A stretch of 6,707 nucleotides of DNA, taken from an uncultured Lachnospiraceae bacterium (GTDB lineage: Bacteria > Bacillota > Clostridia > Lachnospirales > Lachnospiraceae). Shown one piece after another: positions 1-5,860 of the stretch (position 1 is its first letter; the number at the start of each line of letters is the position of its first letter). The notes beneath the pieces were generated by a model, which was not told the origin of the DNA, made no database searches, and saw only the letters and a program-made list of their open reading frames with translations. The DNA is taken from contig CALYVE010000095.1 of the NCBI GenBank assembly GCA_945492935.1, positions 1-6,707 on the forward strand, read 5' to 3'. Both the position numbers and the translations under genes were made by a program.

Positions 1-869
1 ATGTTAATATCTTAATTCGTATGGTACATGAATGTACAAAAGCGCACGATGTTCCTTTTGGTATTAGTCCTGCCGGAAATGTGGATTATGCAAAAAGTAT
101 TGGTGCAGATATTGAAACATGGCTTCGTGATTTGGGCTATGTTGATTATATTATGCCTCAATTATACTGGTCAGATAATTATATTATGAATGAAGAGCGT
201 GTGCCGCTATACTCGAACCGATGCAAGCAGTGGATGGAATTAAATGTTTTGGATTTGCCGATTTATACAGGACTTGGACTTTATCGTGTTGAAAAAAACG
301 ATGCGACAGATTTGGGATGGAGTATGCAAGATACCAATTTGAAAGAGCAGTTTGAGATTGCAAATGCATATGGATATGATGGATATTGTTTGTTTCGATA
401 TGCATGGCTTGAAAAATCGTGTGCAAATAAGGAACTTTCAAATCTAAAACAGTATATTGATGAACATTATAATTTGTTAGAAGATGATAAAAAATCAGAT
501 TCTTTATCGGAATTTAAGATTGTACCTGAAAATTATTCATATGATGCTGCAACACAAACGATATGTGCTACCGGCGAAATCCTGATACGTATTTATAAAA
601 CAGATGGTACTACATTCTTATTAAAGCGTCCGTGTGAATCATTTTATATCGAGGAAAAGAATATAAAGGACATTCAAATCACTTATCTGAATGCTTCGAA
701 TGAGAATTGTATGGCGTTCTATCGTACAAAAAGGTCTGATGGAGTGTGGAATCGGTGGGTTTTTGATGGCAATTTTACGAATTTTGAGCAATATTGTACG
801 ATTGTTGAACTGGAAATTATGAGAATACCACGTAAACACGTAAAAAACACTTGCTTTTTCGTAAATTAG
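1..869 (+). CDS. Glycosyl-hydrolase-like protein (GHL10/DUF187 type), 3' part only
   Basis: The frame is open from base 3 to the TAG at 867-869 (288 visible codons), so the N-terminal part is missing. The ATG at base 21 is internal, because family-like sequence (NILIRMVHECTKAHDVPFGIS) runs through it. Family-type motifs are FGISP (57-71), the VDYIMPQLYW strand (P-Q-L-Y-W at 156-170), IYTGLGLYR (261-287) and GYCLFRYAWL (ending at 410). Together they look like the second half of the TIM-barrel of GHL10 proteins such as Bacillus YngK, which are usually exported or envelope-associated and presumed to act on glycans; substrate is unknown. From about base 500 to the stop there is a roughly 120-residue tail that I do not recognise. 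It is rich in beta-prone and aromatic residues and may be an accessory domain. The gene is unrelated in function to the operon that follows and has no terminator of its own before the next promoter. The family call is good; enzymatic activity is inferred only. Confidence 0.8.
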   Translation, partial: VNILIRMVHECTKAHDVPFGISPAGNVDYAKSIGADIETWLRDLGYVDYIMPQLYWSDNYIMNEERVPLYSNRCKQWMELNVLDLPIYTGLGLYRVEKNDATDLGWSMQDTNLKEQFEIANAYGYDGYCLFRYAWLEKSCANKELSNLKQYIDEHYNLLEDDKKSDSLSEFKIVPENYSYDAATQTICATGEILIRIYKTDGTTFLLKRPCESFYIEEKNIKDIQITYLNASNENCMAFYRTKRSDGVWNRWVFDGNFTNFEQYCTIVELEIMRIPRKHVKNTCFFVN

Positions 870-878
870 TGATATAAT
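851..878 (+). promoter_or_regulatory. Sigma-A-type promoter for the rimP-nusA-infB operon
   Basis: A perfect TATAAT (-10) lies at 873-878, with TTGCTT as a reasonable -35 at 851-856 and a 16-base spacer. Transcription would start near 884-887, giving a leader of about 80 bases before rimP. The -35 box lies inside the last codons of the upstream glycosidase-like gene and the -10 starts four bases after its stop. This is read by eye; no transcript data support it. Confidence 0.7.
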
Positions 879-905
879 GAATGTTGACTTGAATAATGAC
901 ATGAC

Positions 906-931
906 AGAGTGGGTTGGAAACAATCCACTCT
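906..931 (+). promoter_or_regulatory. rimP leader hairpin (possible attenuator or terminator)
   Basis: AGAGTGGGTTG (906-916) pairs with CAATCCACTCT (921-931) to give an 11-bp stem containing one G-U pair and closed by a GAAA tetraloop (917-920). The bases after the stem are TTTGTT, an imperfect U-tract, so it could act as an intrinsic terminator or attenuator between promoter and rimP, or as the end signal for the gene upstream. From memory, an AGAGTGGG...CCCACTCT hairpin ahead of rimP (ylxS) recurs in Firmicutes; I cannot verify this here. Because the operon encodes NusA, which acts on paused and terminating polymerase, feedback attenuation is a natural hypothesis but is inferred. Confidence 0.65.
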
Positions 932-966
932 TTGTTATGCAGGAGAAAAAAGAAAGGTGTGATTGA

Positions 967-1431
967 ATGAAAAAGGCTGAAATTGAGCTTCATTGCACAG
1001 AACTTGTTACTCCTATTCTTGATGAACTTCACTTTGAACTTGTAGATGTGGAGTATGTCCGTGAAGTCGGAGAATACTATTTACGCGTTTACATTGACAA
1101 GGAAGGCGGAATAAACATCGACGATTGTGTAACGGTGAGTCGTGCCCTGGAGGCAAAGCTTGACGAGGCTGACAAATTGGAAGATGCTTATATTTTGGAA
1201 GTAAGCTCACCGGGACTTACAAGACCGCTCAAGAAAGAAAAGGATTTTGCAAGAAGCATTGGAAAACTCGTAGAGGGAAAGCTGTTTTGTGCAGTAAATG
1301 GCACAAAGGAGTTTTGTGGAATCTTAACTGCATATGACAACAAAACAGTAACAATTGTGCCGGAAGATGAAGACACACCCATTGTTTTAGAACGTAGTAA
1401 CATATCAACAATTCGTTTGGCATTTGTATAA
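967..1431 (+). CDS. rimP: Ribosome maturation factor RimP
   Basis: This 154-residue protein has the usual length and features of RimP, a cytoplasmic 30S assembly factor that binds the free small subunit and helps its late maturation, acting around the S12 region. Visible signatures are the N-terminal alpha/beta domain with FELVDVEYVREVGEYYLRVYID, the VTVSRALEAKLDEAD segment, and the diagnostic LEVSSPGLTRPLKKEKDF at about residues 78-95. An SH3-like C-terminal domain follows (IGKLVEGKL, then FCGILTAYDNKTVTI). The ATG is preceded by AAGGTG (954-959) at 7 bases, which supports this start. It is the first gene of the operon, 23 bases ahead of nusA, as in most bacteria. Nothing is missing from the conserved core. 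Confidence 0.96.
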   Translation: MKKAEIELHCTELVTPILDELHFELVDVEYVREVGEYYLRVYIDKEGGINIDDCVTVSRALEAKLDEADKLEDAYILEVSSPGLTRPLKKEKDFARSIGKLVEGKLFCAVNGTKEFCGILTAYDNKTVTIVPEDEDTPIVLERSNISTIRLAFV

Positions 1432-1440
1432 AAGATTATT

Positions 1441-1446
1441 AGGAGG
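1441..1446 (+). promoter_or_regulatory. Strong Shine-Dalgarno site of nusA
   Basis: A full AGGAGG lies 8 bases before the nusA ATG in the 23-base rimP/nusA gap. It is the strongest ribosome binding site in the window and fixes the nusA start. The gap holds no terminator-like structure, so rimP and nusA are probably co-transcribed. Confidence 0.85.
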
Positions 1447-1454
1447 ATAAAAAA

Positions 1455-2570
1455 ATGTCAGAAATAATTGATGCTTTAAATCAGTTAGAGAAGGAAAAGA
1501 ACATCAGCAAAGAAGTAATTATGGATGCAATTGAAAAGTCGCTTGTGTCTGCATGTGAGAAGGATTTCGGTAAGGATGCAATCATTGAGGTTAGTATGGA
1601 CCGTACAACCGGTGATTTATCAGTATCACAACAGAAGGTTGTTGTTGAGGAAGTAGAAAACCCTATCACAGAGATTTCACTCACACAGGCACTTGCAATG
1701 AGTAAGAAGAACAAGCTTGGCGACACGGTATCTATTCCTGTAAAATCGAAGGAATTCGGACGTATTGCAGCACAGAAGGCAAGAAGTATTATTGTACAGG
1801 CGATTAAGGAAGGCGAAAGAGATGCAATTTTTGATCATTTTGCTTGTAAGGAAAAAGATATTATTACCGGTGTAGTTCAGCGATTTGTTGGAAATAATAT
1901 GACAATCAGCCTTGATGAGAAGACAGATGCAATATTAACCGAAAATGAGCAGGTAGCCGGTGAGGTTTACCGTATTGGTGATCGCATTAAGCTTTATGTT
2001 GTGGAAGTGAAGAAGACAAACAAGGGCTTTAAGATTCTTGTTTCAAGAACACATCCGGAGCTTGTTAAGCGTTTATTTGAGAAGGAAGTCACTGAGGTTG
2101 CTGACGGAACCGTAGAAATTAAGAGCATTTCAAGAGAAGCCGGTTCAAGAACAAAGATTGCTGTCTGGTCAAACGACAGTAATGTTGATCCGGTGGGTGC
2201 ATGTGTAGGTTTAAATGGTACACGTGTGAATAATATTGTAGATGACTTAAAGGGTGAAAAAATTGATATTATTACATGGAGTGAAGACCCTGCTGTATTT
2301 ATCGAGAACGCTCTCAGTCCATCAAAGGTTGTTTCTGTTCAGTTAGATGCAGAAGGCAAGAGTGCAAAGGTTGTTGTACCTGATTATCAGCTTTCCCTTG
2401 CTATTGGTAAGGAAGGTCAGAACGTACGTCTTGCTGCCAGACTTACAGGATACAAGATTGATATCAAGAGTCAGTCACAGGCGAAGGAACTCGGTCTTTA
2501 CTATGGTTCGGATGAAGATTATGAAGAATATGATGAGTATGATGAAGACTCATATGAGGATGAGGTGTAA
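1455..2570 (+). CDS. nusA: Transcription termination/antitermination factor NusA
   Basis: NusA binds RNA polymerase and nascent RNA, promoting pausing and intrinsic termination and taking part in rRNA antitermination. The 371 residues match the short Gram-positive form. In order there are the polymerase-binding N-terminal domain (about 1-125), an S1 domain (about 132-200, ending LVSRTHPELVKRLF), KH1 with VDPVGACVG at 244-252, and KH2 with VVPDYQLSLAIGKEGQN around 307-323. The KH2 GXXG loop is GKEG at 318-321. The KH1 loop reads GLNG (252-255), without the basic residue often found there. There are no C-terminal acidic-repeat domains like those in E. coli. Instead the protein ends in a short tail of Asp, Glu and Tyr (about 353-371). 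It sits between rimP and rnpM, the standard context. Such operons are often autoregulated by NusA; the leader hairpin is a candidate target. Confidence 0.97.
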   Translation: MSEIIDALNQLEKEKNISKEVIMDAIEKSLVSACEKDFGKDAIIEVSMDRTTGDLSVSQQKVVVEEVENPITEISLTQALAMSKKNKLGDTVSIPVKSKEFGRIAAQKARSIIVQAIKEGERDAIFDHFACKEKDIITGVVQRFVGNNMTISLDEKTDAILTENEQVAGEVYRIGDRIKLYVVEVKKTNKGFKILVSRTHPELVKRLFEKEVTEVADGTVEIKSISREAGSRTKIAVWSNDSNVDPVGACVGLNGTRVNNIVDDLKGEKIDIITWSEDPAVFIENALSPSKVVSVQLDAEGKSAKVVVPDYQLSLAIGKEGQNVRLAARLTGYKIDIKSQSQAKELGLYYGSDEDYEEYDEYDEDSYEDEV

Positions 2571-2576
2571 ATCTGT

Positions 2577-2834
2577 ATGGCAAAACAAATACCGGTCAGA
2601 CAGTGCGTCGGTTGTCGTGAAATGAAACAAAAAAATGAGCTTGTACGTGTGATACGTACACCGGAACAAGAGATTTGTCTTGATACAACCGGCAAGAAAA
2701 ACGGTAGAGGTGCATATATTTGTCCAAATGTCGATTGCTTTAACAAGGCTGTTAAAACAAAAGGTATTTCAAGGGCATTGAAGATGGAAATCCCGGAGAA
2801 GATTTACGCAAAGATTAGCGAGGAGTTGATGTAG
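2577..2834 (+). CDS. rnpM: RNase P modulator RnpM (YlxR family)
   Basis: This 85-residue basic protein belongs to the YlxR/DUF448 family. The Bacillus subtilis member has been described as RnpM, which binds the RNase P RNA and lowers its activity; the same role here is inferred from family. The signature is complete: R8-Q-C-V-G-C-R14, L22-V-R-V, D36, GRGAY at 43-47, and a C-terminal helix ending SRALKMEIPEKIY. Four cysteines form two pairs, C10/C13 and C49/C54, which could hold a metal, unlike the Bacillus protein as I recall it. The start follows nusA by 6 bases, and its GAGGTG site (2562-2567) overlaps the last codons of nusA, suggesting translational coupling. Its TAG stop is directly followed by the TTG start of ylxQ in the same frame. 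Confidence 0.93.
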   Translation: MAKQIPVRQCVGCREMKQKNELVRVIRTPEQEICLDTTGKKNGRGAYICPNVDCFNKAVKTKGISRALKMEIPEKIYAKISEELM

Positions 2835-2837
2835 TTG
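2818..2837 (+). promoter_or_regulatory. Ribosome binding site and TTG start of ylxQ
   Basis: AGGAG (2821-2825) lies 9 bases before the TTG at 2835 and inside the end of rnpM. No ATG or GTG is usable: the only nearby ATG (2829) is the last sense codon of rnpM and is followed at once by the in-frame TAG. The next start-like codon downstream would remove the conserved ALNLISIA helix. TTG is therefore the best start. Confidence 0.8.
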
Positions 2838-3152
2838 GTTACAGGGTTTAATCAGGCATTGAATCTTATTTCAATTGCCGCTAAGGCTGGCAAGGTTGCG
2901 AGCGGCGGTTTTCTTTGCGAGAAGGCGCTTTCGGATGGCTCTGCCAGACTTGTTCTCATCGCTGAAGATGCTTCAGCAAATACATGTAAACGATTTATTG
3001 ATAAATGTACATATTATGATGTACCGTATAAAGTTATTGGAGATAAAGATTTACTTGGACATCGTATTGGTAAAGAATTTCGAACAGTTCTAGCAATTAC
3101 GGATGAAGGTCTTGCAAATCAAATAGCTTTAAAGTTGGAATTGGAGGTGTAA
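2835..3152 (+). CDS. ylxQ: L7Ae-family RNA-binding protein YlxQ
   Basis: This 105-residue protein of the L7Ae/L30e/S12e/Gadd45 family is predicted to bind kink-turn-like RNA in the cytoplasm. Family features are the N-terminal helix NQALNLISIAAKAGKVASG (about 6-24), then GSARLVLIAEDASANTCKRF (about 35-54), and LGHRIGKEFRTVLAITDEG (about 74-92). In other Firmicutes the gene between rnpM and infB is called ylxQ (rplGA) and may be a ribosome-associated protein; its cellular RNA partner is not established from sequence. It starts with TTG immediately after the rnpM stop and ends 3 bases before infB, so translation is likely coupled to both neighbours. Length is typical. Confidence 0.9.
   Translation: MVTGFNQALNLISIAAKAGKVASGGFLCEKALSDGSARLVLIAEDASANTCKRFIDKCTYYDVPYKVIGDKDLLGHRIGKEFRTVLAITDEGLANQIALKLELEV
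3143..3149 (+). promoter_or_regulatory. Shine-Dalgarno site of infB
   Basis: GGAGGTG lies 6 bases before the infB ATG at 3156 and overlaps the last three sense codons of ylxQ. It is strong and well spaced, and supports the full-length IF2 start. Confidence 0.8.
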
Positions 3153-3155
3153 TCA

Positions 3156-5456
3156 ATGAGAGTACACGAATTAGCAAAACAATTGTCAAGTGAACTCGGC
3201 AAGTCCATTGCAAGTAGCGAGTTACTTGTATACTTGAATAAGAAAAAAGAAGGCATGAAGCCTCAAAGTAGCATTAGTGATGAATTAATCTCATATATCC
3301 GCGATATTTATATCAAGCCGGCGAAAGCTGAAACACCGAAAAAGGTTGAGCAAAAGCCGACGGATAAAAAACAAATGCAAAAGCAGGAAAAACCCGTAAA
3401 TCCTGTGAAAAAGCAGGCACAACAGGGCGAAAAAACGCCTGCAGCCAAAAAGCCGAATGTTCCACAGCAGGAACAAAAAACGGATAATCGTAACAACAAC
3501 CGACCGGTAGCTCAAGGTGACCAGAGAAAAAATGGTCCTTCAAACGGAGAGCGAAATAATAACAGACAAATTAATAATAACAAACAAATTAATAATAACA
3601 AACAAAGTAATAACAACAGACCGAACAATATGCGTGGTAACCAGCAGGCAAGACCTGAGGCTAAGAAGCCTGAACCAAAGAAACAGGAGCCGGTAGAACC
3701 GGTTATTAAGACAATCAAGCTTCCGGAAGTACTTACAGTCGGAGAACTTGCATCTAAGATTAAGGTACCTGTTGCACAGCTTATTAAGAAGCTTTTTATG
3801 GCCGGTAAATTATATAATGTAAATACAGATCTTGATTTCGATTCTGCCGCTGAAATTGCACTTGAGTACAATTATATTGCAGAGGAAGAAGAACAGATTG
3901 ATGTAATTGAGGAAATATTAAAGGAAGATGAAGAAGATGAATCAACTATGACAGCGCGTCCACCGGTTGTATGTGTTATGGGTCACGTTGATCATGGTAA
4001 AACATCTTTACTTGATGCGATTCGTAATTCGTCTGTTACTTCAGGGGAAGCCGGTGGTATTACACAGCATATCGGTGCTTCTGTAGTATCAATCAATAAC
4101 CAGAAGATTACATTCCTTGATACACCGGGACATGAGGCATTTACAGCTATGCGTATGCGTGGTGCACAGTCTACAGATATTGCAATTCTTGTAGTTGCTG
4201 CTGATGATGGTGTTATGCCACAGACAGTTGAGGCTATTAATCATGCTAAGGCTGCAGGTATTGAAATTATCGTTGCAATCAATAAGATTGATAAGGAAAG
4301 TGCGAATATCGATCGTGTAAAACAGGAGCTTGCTGAGTACGAATTGATTCCGGAGGACTGGGGTGGAAATACCATTTTCTGTCCGGTATCTGCACATACA
4401 AAAGAAGGTATTGATAATCTTCTTGAGATGATTATTCTTACAGCAGAAATTCTTGAGTTAAAAGCGAACAAGAAGCGTAAAGCGCGTGGTATTGTTATTG
4501 AGGCACAGCTTGACAAGGGACGTGGTTCCGTTGCAACAGTACTCGTTCAAAAGGGTACCCTTCACATCGGTGATTGTGTTGCAATCGGTAACGTAAACGG
4601 AAAGGTCCGTGCGATGTTTGATGATAAGCATCGCAAGGTAAAAGAAGCAACACCATCCATGCCGGTTGAGATTCTTGGTCTGAATGGCGTTCCGCAGTCC
4701 GGTGAAATATTTATGGCTACGGATAACGAAAAAGAAGCAAGACAGATTTCAGAGGCATTTATCACACGCGGTAAGGAGAAGCTTATCGCTGATACAAAAT
4801 CTAAAATGTCTTTGGATGATTTATATAATAAGATTCAGGAAGGCAACGTTAAGGATTTAAACCTCATTATTAAGGCGGATGTACAAGGCTCTGTAGAAGC
4901 TGTCAAGGCAAGCTTACTCAAGCTGTCAAATGAAGAGGTTGCCGTTAAGTGTATCCATTCCGGCGTTGGTGCCATTAATGAATCCGATGTTATTCTTGCT
5001 TCTGCATCAAATGCAATTATTATCGGATTTAATATTCGTCCGGATAATCAGGCAAAGGATGTAGCGGATCGTGAAAAGGTAGATATTCGTTTGTATCGTG
5101 TAATATACAATGCAATTGAAGATATCGAATCTGCCATGAAGGGTATGCTTGATCCTATCTATGAGGAGAAGGTAATCGGACATGCAGAAGTTCGTCAGAC
5201 ATACAAAGCTTCCGGAGTCGGAACAATTGCCGGTTCTTATATTTTAGATGGTATTATCAAGAGAGGCTGCAGCGTAAGAATTTCGCGTGAAGGTGAGCAG
5301 ATTTTTGAGGGCGGTCTTGCGTCGTTAAAGCGATTCAAGGATGATGTGAAGGAAGTAAAGTCAGGCTTTGAGTGCGGTCTTGTTATGGATGGCTTTAATG
5401 ATATCAAAGAAGGTGATATTATCGAAGCATATGTAATGGAAGAGGTACCAAGATAA
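3156..5456 (+). CDS. infB: Translation initiation factor IF2
   Basis: IF2 is the GTPase that brings formyl-methionyl initiator tRNA to the 30S subunit and promotes joining of the 50S. The 766-residue protein has an IF2N helical domain (about 1-52), a long charged, Asn/Gln/Pro/Lys-rich linker (about 53-185), and a second IF2N domain (about 191-242). A glutamate/aspartate stretch (about 245-263) precedes the G domain. All nucleotide-binding motifs are intact: G1 GHVDHGKT (276-283), switch GGITQHIG (300-307), DTPGH (322-326), NKID (376-379) and SAH (412-414). Domain II begins near 440 (ARGIVIEAQLDKGRGSVATV). Domain III and the C-terminal tRNA-binding domain follow (QTYKASGVGTIAGSYILDG, then IKRGCSVRISREGEQIFEGGLASLKRFKDDVKEV). 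The linker carries a hexapeptide repeat described separately. The start has a strong GGAGGTG site. Confidence 0.98.
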   Translation: MRVHELAKQLSSELGKSIASSELLVYLNKKKEGMKPQSSISDELISYIRDIYIKPAKAETPKKVEQKPTDKKQMQKQEKPVNPVKKQAQQGEKTPAAKKPNVPQQEQKTDNRNNNRPVAQGDQRKNGPSNGERNNNRQINNNKQINNNKQSNNNRPNNMRGNQQARPEAKKPEPKKQEPVEPVIKTIKLPEVLTVGELASKIKVPVAQLIKKLFMAGKLYNVNTDLDFDSAAEIALEYNYIAEEEEQIDVIEEILKEDEEDESTMTARPPVVCVMGHVDHGKTSLLDAIRNSSVTSGEAGGITQHIGASVVSINNQKITFLDTPGHEAFTAMRMRGAQSTDIAILVVAADDGVMPQTVEAINHAKAAGIEIIVAINKIDKESANIDRVKQELAEYELIPEDWGGNTIFCPVSAHTKEGIDNLLEMIILTAEILELKANKKRKARGIVIEAQLDKGRGSVATVLVQKGTLHIGDCVAIGNVNGKVRAMFDDKHRKVKEATPSMPVEILGLNGVPQSGEIFMATDNEKEARQISEAFITRGKEKLIADTKSKMSLDDLYNKIQEGNVKDLNLIIKADVQGSVEAVKASLLKLSNEEVAVKCIHSGVGAINESDVILASASNAIIIGFNIRPDNQAKDVADREKVDIRLYRVIYNAIEDIESAMKGMLDPIYEEKVIGHAEVRQTYKASGVGTIAGSYILDGIIKRGCSVRISREGEQIFEGGLASLKRFKDDVKEVKSGFECGLVMDGFNDIKEGDIIEAYVMEEVPR
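3549..3620 (+). repeat. 18-bp tandem repeat in the IF2 linker
   Basis: Four 18-base units lie head to tail. The middle two (3567-3584 and 3585-3602) are identical, reading CAAATTAATAATAACAAA; the flanking units (3549-3566, 3603-3620) have diverged. They encode ERNNNR, QINNNK, QINNNK and QSNNNR, residues 132-155 of IF2. The repeat is in frame and leaves the reading frame intact at any copy number. It probably arose by replication slippage in a disordered linker. Confidence 0.9.
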
Positions 5457-5810
5457 ATGAAGAAAACAAGTCATAAAAATGAGCGAATTAACGGGGAAGT
5501 ATTACGAGAGCTTTCACGCATTATCAGCATGGAAATAAAGGATCCACGTATTAATCCTATGACAAGTGTTACAAGTGTAATCGTTACACCGGATCTAAAA
5601 TACTGTAAGGCTTTTATTAGTGTTTTAGGGGATGAAGAGTCTGCACAGGAGACGCTTGCGGGGCTTAACAGTGCAAATGGCTATATCCGAAGAGAACTCG
5701 CAAGAAATATTAATTTGCGTAACACACCGGAACTAACATTTGTTATGGATCAGTCAATTGCATATGGTATTGAAATGTCTAAGAAGATTGATGACATTAT
5801 GAATCAGTAA
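5457..5810 (+). CDS. rbfA: 30S ribosome-binding factor RbfA
   Basis: RbfA binds the immature 30S subunit near the 5' end and neck of 16S rRNA and is needed for late maturation and cold adaptation in studied bacteria. The 117-residue length is typical. Family features are an N-terminal helix (ERINGEVLRELSRIISMEI), KDPR (28-31), VTSVIVTPDLKYCKAFISVLG, the kinked KH-helix motif A-N-G at 73-75 in LNSANGYIRREL, and the LRNTPELTFVMDQS strand ending near 100. The ATG directly follows the infB TAA in the same frame with no spacer; the likely AGAGGT site (5441-5446) lies within the end of infB, 10 bases upstream. Position after infB is the usual one in Firmicutes. Confidence 0.95.
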   Translation: MKKTSHKNERINGEVLRELSRIISMEIKDPRINPMTSVTSVIVTPDLKYCKAFISVLGDEESAQETLAGLNSANGYIRRELARNINLRNTPELTFVMDQSIAYGIEMSKKIDDIMNQ

Positions 5811-5825
5811 CATTCTGTAATTGTA

Positions 5826-5846
5826 TCTGACATCTCTTTTGTCAGA
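5826..5846 (+). promoter_or_regulatory. Hairpin in the rbfA-nrnA gap
   Basis: TCTGACA (5826-5832) and TGTCAGA (5840-5846) form a 7-bp perfect stem with a 7-base pyrimidine-rich loop. There is no U-run after it, so it is not a convincing terminator. An alternative pairing of ATTCTG (5812-5817) with CAGAAT (5843-5848) shares the 3' arm. The stem ends 3 bases before the GGAG site (5850-5853) of nrnA, so it might affect access to that site or mark an RNA processing point. Function is inferred. Confidence 0.45.
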
Positions 5847-5860
5847 ATTGGAGAAATATT

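Noticed and set aside
21..23. ATG at base 21 as the true start of the glycosidase-like gene
   Set aside because: The frame is open to the left edge, family-like sequence precedes it, there is no ribosome binding site, and the GHL10 barrel would lack its first half.
901..966. A 21-codon leader ORF running through the rimP hairpin and ending in TGA exactly before the rimP ATG
   Set aside because: It has no ribosome binding site, is short enough to occur by chance, and its codons show no run of one amino acid. The longer version starting at 877 begins inside the -10 box and would not be transcribed from this promoter.
2347..2625. 92-codon forward ORF overlapping the end of nusA and start of rnpM
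   Set aside because: It is an out-of-frame shadow of two well-supported genes and resembles no known protein.
3512..3871. 119-codon reverse-strand ORF opposite the infB linker
   Set aside because: It is a shadow of infB, with low-complexity leucine/serine sequence created by the antisense of the A-rich linker and no credible start signal.
3948..3950. Internal start (Met265 of IF2) for a short IF2 isoform just before the G domain
   Set aside because: E. coli makes shorter IF2 forms, but here there is no properly spaced Shine-Dalgarno site before this ATG.
4089..4397. 102-codon reverse-strand ORF opposite the IF2 G domain
   Set aside because: It lies wholly antisense to the most conserved part of infB and has no family features.
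5826..5846. rbfA-nrnA hairpin as an intrinsic terminator
   Set aside because: No U-tract follows; the stem is followed by ATTGGAGAAA, which serves as the nrnA ribosome binding site.
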